The notes beneath the pieces were generated by a model. It saw nothing but the letters and a program-made list of their open reading frames with translations. It was not told the origin of the DNA and did not search any database. A DNA stretch of 36,852 nt from Yoonia sediminilitoris (GTDB taxonomy: Bacteria > Pseudomonadota > Alphaproteobacteria > Rhodobacterales > Rhodobacteraceae). The position numbers and the translations under genes are program-made. Below, in pieces: positions 31,918-36,852 of the stretch. Every line of letters starts with the position of its first letter. Position 1 is the first letter of the stretch. The stretch lies in the NCBI RefSeq assembly GCF_003058085.1, contig NZ_QBUD01000021.1, positions 1-36,852 of the forward strand. Direction: 5' to 3'.

Positions 31918-33228
31918 TCAGACGCCCAGCTTGTCACGAAAAGCATAATACCACGACCCCAGCGTGGAATAGGGCACACGCAACATCCGACCGCCGGGGA
32001 ACGGGTACCACGGTACGCCGGCAAACACATCAAACCGGCTTTTATCGCCGTCTATCGCCTGCGCGATGATCTTGCCGAATGTATGTGATCCTGTGACGCC
32101 GTGCCCCGAATAGCCATGGGCAAAATATGTGTTGTTGCCCAGTCGCCCCATCTGGGGCACGCGGCTGAAGGACAGGGCAAAATTGCCGCTCCATGTATAG
32201 TCGATCCTGACCCCTTTCAGGTGCGGATAGACCTTCTCCATTGCGGGCCGCAGCTTGGCCTGCACGTCTGCCGGGTCGGTGCCGCCATAAACGGTGCCAC
32301 CGCCAAATATCAGCCGCTTGTCCGCTGACAGGCGGTAATAATCCAGAATATAGCGCACGTCTTCAACGCATTTGTCGGTGGGCAACAGTGCGGTCGCCTG
32401 CGCGTCTCCCAGTGGCTCTGTGGCCATCATCTGGGTCGATACCGGCATGACGCGGGCAGTCAGGGCAGGGATCACATGGCCCAGATAGGCGTTGCCGCAC
32501 AGCACCAGCGTGCCGCAGGTCATCGTGCCGTGCGCGGTTTTGACAACCGGCCTTGCCGCATCCGTGTCGGCGCTGATCACTGGCGATTGCTCGTAGATCA
32601 CACCACCCAGATTTTCAAAGGCCGCAGCTTCGCCAAGACATAGGTTGAGCGGGTGCATGTGCCCGCCGGTATGGTCAATCATGCCACCTGCATAAAGGTC
32701 AGATCCCACGTGGTCGTGCATCTGCGCCTTGTCCAGCATATCCTGATTATGAAGCCCGTAGCTGGCCCAAAGGGCGCGGCGGGCCTCCAGTTCTTTCATA
32801 TGTGCGCCCGTCAGTCCGGCAAAGATGTTGCCCGGCTTCAGGTCGCACTGAATATCGTAGGTCTTGACACGTTCGCGGATGATCTCGCCGCCCTCTTGCA
32901 CAAGCCCTGCCACGAAATTGGCAGTGTCCTGCCCATAGCGTTTCGCGATGGTTTGCAAGCTGGCATTCAGCCCGTTGACGATCTGCCCGCCATTGCGGCC
33001 CGACGCGCCCCATCCGACGCGCGCGCCTTCGATGATTGCGACCTTGTACCCTTGTTCAACCAGATGAAGCCCCGCAGACAGACCGCTATAGCCTGCGCCG
33101 ACAATACAGATGTCTATCTGCTGATCACCTTCTAGAGCCGGACGCGCGGGCGAAGGGTTGGCACTGGCGGCGTAATAGCTTTGGGTATGCGCGGTGTGGC
33201 CATTGGCGGCAAACGTTTCGATTGGCAT
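31918..33228 (-). CDS. FAD-dependent oxidoreductase (PuuB/DadA-like amine oxidase)
   Basis: Glycine-oxidase/DAO-fold flavoenzyme, 436 aa. The Rossmann motif ICIVGAGYSGLSAGLHL (about 39-55), ARVGWGASGRNGGQIVNG (FAD-contact region of the PuuB/DadA group) and the C-terminal FAHGYSGHGVTGSHTFGKIIA are visible. It resembles gamma-glutamylputrescine oxidase. The start ATG overlaps the stop of the glutamine-synthetase-like gene by 1 bp. This pairing is the hallmark of gamma-glutamyl-amine degradation: the upstream enzyme glutamylates the amine and this one oxidises it. The exact amine is not determined. Confidence 0.88.
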   Translation of the reverse strand: MPIETFAANGHTAHTQSYYAASANPSPARPALEGDQQIDICIVGAGYSGLSAGLHLVEQGYKVAIIEGARVGWGASGRNGGQIVNGLNASLQTIAKRYGQDTANFVAGLVQEGGEIIRERVKTYDIQCDLKPGNIFAGLTGAHMKELEARRALWASYGLHNQDMLDKAQMHDHVGSDLYAGGMIDHTGGHMHPLNLCLGEAAAFENLGGVIYEQSPVISADTDAARPVVKTAHGTMTCGTLVLCGNAYLGHVIPALTARVMPVSTQMMATEPLGDAQATALLPTDKCVEDVRYILDYYRLSADKRLIFGGGTVYGGTDPADVQAKLRPAMEKVYPHLKGVRIDYTWSGNFALSFSRVPQMGRLGNNTYFAHGYSGHGVTGSHTFGKIIAQAIDGDKSRFDVFAGVPWYPFPGGRMLRVPYSTLGSWYYAFRDKLGV

Positions 33229-34595
33229 CAGACGATTTCCAGATAGCTGTCATATTCGAAATCGGTCACATGCCGCGAGAACCGTCTGAGTTCCTGCAGT
33301 TTGCATTCCACCAGCATTGTTTGCAGGCGTTTTGAAAAGATGTGATCCACATGTTTGCCACGGCGAAACGCCTGAATGGCGGTGGCCCAGTCAAGCGGCA
33401 GGTGGTCAAGTTTCTGGCTATAGGCATCGCCCACAATGGGATCGTCCGGGGTCATTTTGCCTTCGATCCCGACAAGCGCGCCGCCCAGAATACTGCCAAG
33501 TACCAGATAGGGGTTGGCATCAGCCCCCGCGACACGGTGCTCAATCCGGCGCGCCTTGTTGGGGCCGCCGGGAATACGAATAGCTGCCGTACGGTTTTCA
33601 TAGCCCCATGCCACGCTGGTGGGCGCATGTGCGCCGGGCAGAAGGCGGCGATAGGAATTCTGGTGCGGGGCGAATGTGAGTGTGTTTTCCTGCATCGTTT
33701 CCAGCAGCCCTGCAACCGCATGCAGCATCAGTGGCGTGCCTTCGGGACCGCCATTGTCAAACAGGTTGACGCCGTTTTCATCGACAAGGCTGAAGTGCAC
33801 ATGAAAGCCGTTTCCAGAACGGTCGCCATAGGGTTTGGCCATGAATGTCGCGGCCAGCCCGTGCTTGCGCGCGATCCCGCGCACAAGCCGCTTGAACAGC
33901 ACCGCATCGTCTGCGGCCTGCAACGGGTCCGCCACATGGACCATATTGATTTCAAACTGACCGGCCCCGTTTTCCGAAATCGCCGCATCGGCTGGAATAC
34001 CTTGTTCCTGACAGGCGTCATAGACATCGTTTAGGAATTCATCGAAATGCTGCAATTCATCAAGTGACAGGGCACCGTCAGAATCCAGTCGTTTGCCCGT
34101 GACCGGTGAGCAGGGCGGTTGCGGCTGGGGTTCATTGGGGTCGCAAAGGTAAAATTCCAACTCGGTCGCCACAACCGGTGTCAGCCCAAGCGCCTGATAC
34201 CGCGCGACGATGTTCGCCAATGCGCGGCGCGGATCGCCAGGGAAAGGATCGCCATCCTCGGTGGCCATCCAGAACATGATCAGCGCCGAGGGCCTGCTGG
34301 TCCAGTTGACCAGAACGATCGGACGGCCTGTAAAATCGCAAATACCGTCGGCATCACCCGTTTCGAAAACCAATTCGTTATTTTCAATATCCTCGCCCCA
34401 GACATCGACACTCAGCAGAGACAGTGGCATGCGCAGCCCGCTGTCCATGATGGATTTCGCCTTTTCAATCGGCAACCGTTTGCCGCGCATTGTTCCGTTT
34501 AGATCGCAGACGCAGGCAAAAACGGATTCAAGCTCGGGATGTTCCTGAAGCCATGCTCTGATATTGGTGGTCGGCAACTTGTCAGCATCCTTCAT
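33228..34595 (-). CDS. Glutamine synthetase family protein (PuuA-like)
   Basis: 455 aa from ATG 34595; an in-frame codon at 34637 is less likely. It has the GS catalytic features: ATELEFYL, ISENGAGQFEINM, NGFHVHFSLVDE, APTSVAWGYENR and the C-terminal KARRIEHRVAGADANPYL. The N-terminal half is of the GSIII/PuuA-type (gamma-glutamylpolyamine or gamma-glutamylmethylamide synthetase-like) rather than GlnA, and no adenylylation Tyr motif is seen. It joins glutamate to an amine using ATP, and the adjacent oxidase would act on the product. The two genes form a minus-strand operon, TGATG overlap. Confidence 0.88.
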   Translation of the reverse strand: MKDADKLPTTNIRAWLQEHPELESVFACVCDLNGTMRGKRLPIEKAKSIMDSGLRMPLSLLSVDVWGEDIENNELVFETGDADGICDFTGRPIVLVNWTSRPSALIMFWMATEDGDPFPGDPRRALANIVARYQALGLTPVVATELEFYLCDPNEPQPQPPCSPVTGKRLDSDGALSLDELQHFDEFLNDVYDACQEQGIPADAAISENGAGQFEINMVHVADPLQAADDAVLFKRLVRGIARKHGLAATFMAKPYGDRSGNGFHVHFSLVDENGVNLFDNGGPEGTPLMLHAVAGLLETMQENTLTFAPHQNSYRRLLPGAHAPTSVAWGYENRTAAIRIPGGPNKARRIEHRVAGADANPYLVLGSILGGALVGIEGKMTPDDPIVGDAYSQKLDHLPLDWATAIQAFRRGKHVDHIFSKRLQTMLVECKLQELRRFSRHVTDFEYDSYLEIV

Positions 34596-34799
34596 TGATA
34601 ACGTCACTTCTTTTGAAACCCGGCGCAGGTTATGCAACGCGGCCCTGCTCGTTTAACCCTGCGCGTCCGGACCTGCGCTGTCACGAAATGAATGGCGGAG
34701 AGACAGTCCGCCACGCTAGATCCATAATGAATTATTATAAAAGGGTTTTATTTAACTAAAGAAAAATTATACCTCATAATGTACCACACACTCTCAGCT
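34596..34799. promoter_or_regulatory. AT-rich promoter region of the PuuA/PuuB-like operon
   Basis: A sharply AT-rich stretch (34725-34795) carries two perfect minus-strand TATAAT boxes at 34766-34771 and 34734-34739. Either could be the -10 of the minus-strand glutamine-synthetase-like operon. No convincing -35 box is visible. Confidence 0.35.
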
Positions 34800-35039
34800 C
34801 TATGAAAGGCATGGTCTTAGAACTAGTGCAAACGCTGGGCCGAGGATCGGCACTTCGAACTCTTCTTCTTCAACGTCCTGAACTGGGCTGTGCGACAAAA
34901 GCTGGAGCATGATCAAACAGGGTAAACCGCAAAAAGTCGTTGTTACAGCAAACATTCGCAAACTCATGAAATCAATATCTTGTTCAAAGCAGATTGCCAA
35001 TGGGGTTGAAAAAATCGCTTGAGCAAGACTGATACTCAC
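34800..35039 (-). CDS. Doubtful small hypothetical protein
   Basis: 79-residue open frame from GTG 35039 with AAGGGA 5-7 nt upstream. It has a hydrophobic first half and an acidic EEEEF patch, and no family resemblance. It lies in low-GC, rearranged DNA between the PuuA-like operon and phage remnants, and could be a chance frame or a decayed gene. Confidence 0.2.
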   Translation of the reverse strand: MSISLAQAIFSTPLAICFEQDIDFMSLRMFAVTTTFCGLPCLIMLQLLSHSPVQDVEEEEFEVPILGPAFALVLRPCLS

Positions 35040-35174
35040 TTCATCCCTTAGGTCATGTGCATGATGAATGGAAGCGTACTCAGAATTCTGTCAATGTCGG
35101 ACTCGATTAATGGAACTGTCAGCCGATCTCCTTGGCGCAGGCATCTGCTCGTGCGGAGAAGTTGTCAGTTAACC
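35040..35174. other. Unassigned AT-rich remnant sequence
   Basis: Between the doubtful ORF and the DUF6441 fragment I find only short open frames with no motifs. It is probably decayed phage or island DNA. Confidence 0.3.
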
Positions 35175-35339
35175 TCAACTGAATCGCCCGAGCCCCGCGC
35201 CAGTGATCTGTGCCCTCCAGTCCGATTTGAGCCCGGTTCCGGCCTCGCGCATCGCAACACTCACGGCCTTTTCCCCAACCTTGATTTCAGCGGCCATCAT
35301 GGCAACGAGGTCGGGATCAATGTTGAGTTTCAGCTTCAA
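35175..35339 (-). pseudogene. Phage DUF6441 family protein, N-terminal fragment
   Basis: 54 residues from TTG 35339: KLKLNIDPDLVAMM, then EKAVSVAMREAGTGLKSDW and RAQITGAGLGR before a stop. This matches the N-terminus of DUF6441 phage (tail/head-closure region) proteins of Rhodobacterales, which are over 150 aa. Only the first third remains; the sequence after GLGR is unrelated. A second, shorter copy of the same N-terminus lies at about 35692-35766. Confidence 0.5.
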
Positions 35340-35408
35340 ATTTCCACAGATCTCATTTTCCGGCTATGATGTGGAATCATTCCAACTTCAGAACCGGGGA
35401 GGAAGACG

Positions 35409-35696
35409 ATGATTGACCGTGACGCATATGTGGAGAAGGCAAAGGCGAATATCGACAAGTGGAACGCAGAGATCGACAAGATGCAGGCAAACGCCAAGGA
35501 AGCTCAGGCCGATGCGAAGATCAAATACGAGAAGCAGCTTGCGGAAATGCGCAAGCAGCGCGAAGAGGCCGAGGCGAAGATGAAGGAGGCGCAGCAGGCG
35601 TCCGACGCTGCCTGGGATGATATGCACAAAGGCTTCGAGCAGGCATGGGACAGCCTGTCGGAGTCGTTCCAGAGTGCTATGAAGCGGTTCAAATAG
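35409..35696 (+). CDS. Coiled-coil protein (sll1863 family stress-response-like)
   Basis: 95 aa, nearly all charged and helical. A long coiled coil runs through about residues 8-65 (Lys/Glu/Ala repeats such as KWNAEIDKMQANAKEAQADAK), ending DSLSESFQSAMKRF. The form and length match small sll1863-type stress proteins. ATG has GGGAGGAAG 6 nt upstream, so it is probably translated. It is soluble and has no signal peptide. It is set between two DUF6441 fragments in the opposite orientation. Confidence 0.75.
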   Translation: MIDRDAYVEKAKANIDKWNAEIDKMQANAKEAQADAKIKYEKQLAEMRKQREEAEAKMKEAQQASDAAWDDMHKGFEQAWDSLSESFQSAMKRFK

Positions 35697-36066
35697 CTGA
35701 TGACGCTAGCACCTCGGCAACCATCAATGCAACGAGATCAGGATCGATACTGGGCGTCAGCTTCATGATGGGCGCAGATCCAGCGCCCAGATCAGGCGTT
35801 CGCGGTCGCGAAGTGGCTCTCTCGCCCATGGCAACTTGCCCCATGACGTCCTTTGCTAACCGTCGCGCCTCGTCTACTGTGATCTTGCCGTGCCGACCCA
35901 ATGATACGCGCCGGGTGCGCCCGCCTTTGCGGTATTGTGCCTGATAGGTCTTTGCGCCCGATGGCAGGACGCGCACGCCAAATCCTGCGATCTGGCTATC
36001 CCAGACAAAGAATTCCGCCGCCTCTGATTTGAGGGCATCAATGGTGCGTTTGGTCAATTTGGGCAT
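35689..36066 (-). pseudogene. Truncated tyrosine-type integrase fused to a DUF6441 fragment
   Basis: Residues 1-82 from ATG 36066 are the N-terminal arm-binding domain (DUF4102) of a P4-like integrase: LTKRTIDAL, FFVWDSQIAGFGVRVLPSGAKTY, RRVSLGRHGKITVDEARRLAKDV. The catalytic domain (R...HxxR...Y, another 300 aa) is absent. From about residue 101 the frame runs into MKLTPSIDPDLVALMVAEV, an N-terminal piece of a DUF6441 protein, ending at 35689 inside the 3' end of the opposite gene. It is a deletion product of an integrated element. Confidence 0.75.
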
Positions 36067-36243
36067 GTTGGTCTCTCTTTTTCCCGCAATCTCGTGGAAG
36101 CATTGTGCAAGCAACTGGAAGAGATTCGTGGAGTAAGAGATAGGAAATCAGAGTCGCGAGATTCAATATTAAACAAGCAATATCAAGGAGATAGAGTATG
36201 TTGGCGCATTGATTCGCAACCGGTGCAAACTGGCAGGGGCTGC
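36067..36243. other. Att-side spacer without a gene
   Basis: AT-rich DNA between the integrase start and the tRNA-like sequence, where arm-type integrase sites are expected. A tiny ATG frame with AAGGAG upstream (36185-36212) encodes only four codons. Nothing else is supported. Confidence 0.35.
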
Positions 36244-36288
36244 CTCATAACCTGAAGGTTGTAGGTTCCAATCCTACTCCCGAAACCA
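36244..36288 (+). other. 3' half of an initiator tRNA-like sequence (probable att core)
   Basis: CTCATAA (36244-36250) equals the anticodon loop of initiator tRNA (CAT). After it come the CCTGAAGGT arm, a perfect T stem (GTAGG/CCTAC) with loop TTCCAAT, and an acceptor 3' strand ending in ACCA. The 5' half and its pairing partners (acceptor, D arm) are missing, and the 5' anticodon strand does not pair. It is not a working tRNA; it looks like the duplicated 3' end left by integration at a tRNA gene. Confidence 0.55.
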
Positions 36289-36314
36289 AAATAATCACAC
36301 CAAATCAAAGCACT

Positions 36315-36342
36315 AGCGCCCCAAGGGGCGCTTCTTGCGTTT
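36315..36342 (+). terminator. Hairpin terminator after the tRNA-like sequence
   Basis: AGCGCCCC (36315-36322) and GGGGCGCT (36325-36332) form a perfect stem with a tight loop, followed by TCTTGCGTTT. It sits 26 bp after the ACCA end, where a tRNA terminator is expected. Confidence 0.6.
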
Positions 36343-36357
36343 GTAGTGTAAGGCGCA

Positions 36358-36377
36358 GTGCTACGGTGGTGCTACGG
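36358..36377 (+). repeat. Two direct copies of GTGCTACGG
   Basis: GTGCTACGG at 36358-36366 and 36369-36377, 11 bp apart. They lie just outside the tRNA-like att sequence and could be arm sites for an integrase. Function is inferred only from position. Confidence 0.35.
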
Positions 36378-36529
36378 AAGAAAGGCGAGAAGTGTTGCGA
36401 CGGCGAATTTTGTCGAAAAACTCTTCCTGGATTGGTGATGCATTCGCTGATTCAATTCCTTGAGGGATACCTCGTACCGTTGCCGTAACCTGAACCCGTC
36501 CAGGGTAAGGGGAGATCCAACCTCAAGCC

Positions 36530-36547
36530 GATTTGTGCAACAAAGCC
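36530..36547. repeat. IS903/IS5-type terminal inverted repeat
   Basis: GATTTGTGCAACAAAGCC is the reverse complement of GGCTTTGTTGCACAAATC, an IS903-group end, oriented so that the element's interior would be to the left. No transposase gene is evident next to it. The interior for about 130 bp holds only an unrecognised frame. Confidence 0.45.
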
Positions 36548-36666
36548 CCCTGCAAGCCTGAGTTAGAGCATTGGAAGTTTCACCAGAGCAAATCACCTTT
36601 CTTTGACTTGGACGAAAATAGATGATCTCTAAAACTTTATGATAACCAAGCCGTGGGGAAACCGCC

Positions 36667-36852
36667 GTGTTCTATGTCCCAGAAACAGCCCAAATCGGCT
36701 TGAGCCGAACGGCCCTTGGTGTCTGTGCCTTTTGTGCGATGGTGAATAGGAACCCGGCCTATCGCGCTGTCTTTTACGATCCTTTTGCGGAGCGGCTGTT
36801 TGCTGAGGGGGCAGTCGATGGTCAGCGCATTCTTGACGGGTTGACCGACTGG
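36667..36852 (+). CDS. LCMT-type S-adenosylmethionine methyltransferase, 5' part
   Basis: Open from GTG 36667 (GGGGA 7 nt before) to the window end, 62 codons so far. The N-terminus reads GLSRTALGVCAFCAMVNRNP and FYDPFAERLF. This is the opening pattern of the leucine-carboxyl-methyltransferase-like family (LSxTAL, then DDPxAExL), which methylates small molecules or protein C-termini using SAM. The SAM-binding motifs lie beyond the window, so this call rests on the first 60 residues only. Confidence 0.6.
   Translation, partial: MFYVPETAQIGLSRTALGVCAFCAMVNRNPAYRAVFYDPFAERLFAEGAVDGQRILDGLTDW

Noticed and set aside
36181..36288. A complete tRNA gene
   Set aside because: Only the anticodon-loop-to-CCA half fits. 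No upstream segment pairs with the acceptor 3' strand, and the 5' anticodon strand does not pair.
1..36852. CRISPR array
   Set aside because: No regularly spaced direct repeats of 23-40 bp were seen; repeats found are short and isolated.

Overview
The window reads as a chromosomal segment of a marine Rhodobacterales (Roseobacter-group) alphaproteobacterium. This is inferred from gene content and codon style: GC-rich genes with frequent GTG/TTG starts, a purine-degradation set, a Liv-type transporter beside aromatic-aldehyde enzymes, a PuuA/PuuB-like pair, and IS5/phage remnants. No ribosomal marker is present, so genus is not assigned.

Layout. (1) 1-3339 is accessory DNA: a sterol-desaturase-family membrane hydroxylase, an IS5-family transposase remnant, a CPBP membrane protease, and a frameshifted serine hydrolase. 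(2) 3340-5704 holds an APC permease and an APH/ACAD10-like phosphotransferase. (3) 5775-9662 is ureide/purine catabolism: an NCS2 permease, AllA, a PuuE-UraD fusion, and a divergent UraH starting at TTG. Together these cover 5-hydroxyisourate to allantoate and ureidoglycolate to glyoxylate; uricase and allantoicase are not in the window. (4) 9673-21832 looks like an uptake and oxidation system for an aromatic or other aldehyde-type substrate: an SDR, an AraC regulator, divergent ALDH, substrate-binding protein, LivHMGF-type transporter (ATPase LivF with an unusual 143-residue tail), second ALDH, coniferyl-alcohol-dehydrogenase-like SDR and a flotillin, closed by a terminator. (5) 22353-31608 (minus strand) is the most striking part: seven genes in one unbroken chain in which every stop overlaps the next start. 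In transcription order they are a class I HMG-CoA reductase, a UbiA-type prenyltransferase, a PEP-synthase/rifampin-phosphotransferase-like enzyme, a BtaA-like (DUF3419) aminocarboxypropyl transferase, a dolichol/phytol-kinase-like membrane protein with an extra membrane half, a GNAT-fold transferase, and an acyl-AMP ligase. I know of no described pathway with this set. It suggests synthesis of a prenyl-containing amino-lipid or similar metabolite. Upstream lie repeated TTGTCCC-type motifs that could be operators. (6) 31918-34595 is a glutamine-synthetase-like/FAD-oxidase pair of the gamma-glutamyl-amine type. (7) 34596-36852 is a scarred integration locus: two DUF6441 phage-gene fragments, a coiled-coil stress-type gene, a truncated integrase, the 3' half of an initiator-tRNA-like sequence, an IS-end-like repeat, and the start of an LCMT-type methyltransferase running off the window.

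All functional calls are from reading the protein sequences and motifs; no database search was run.
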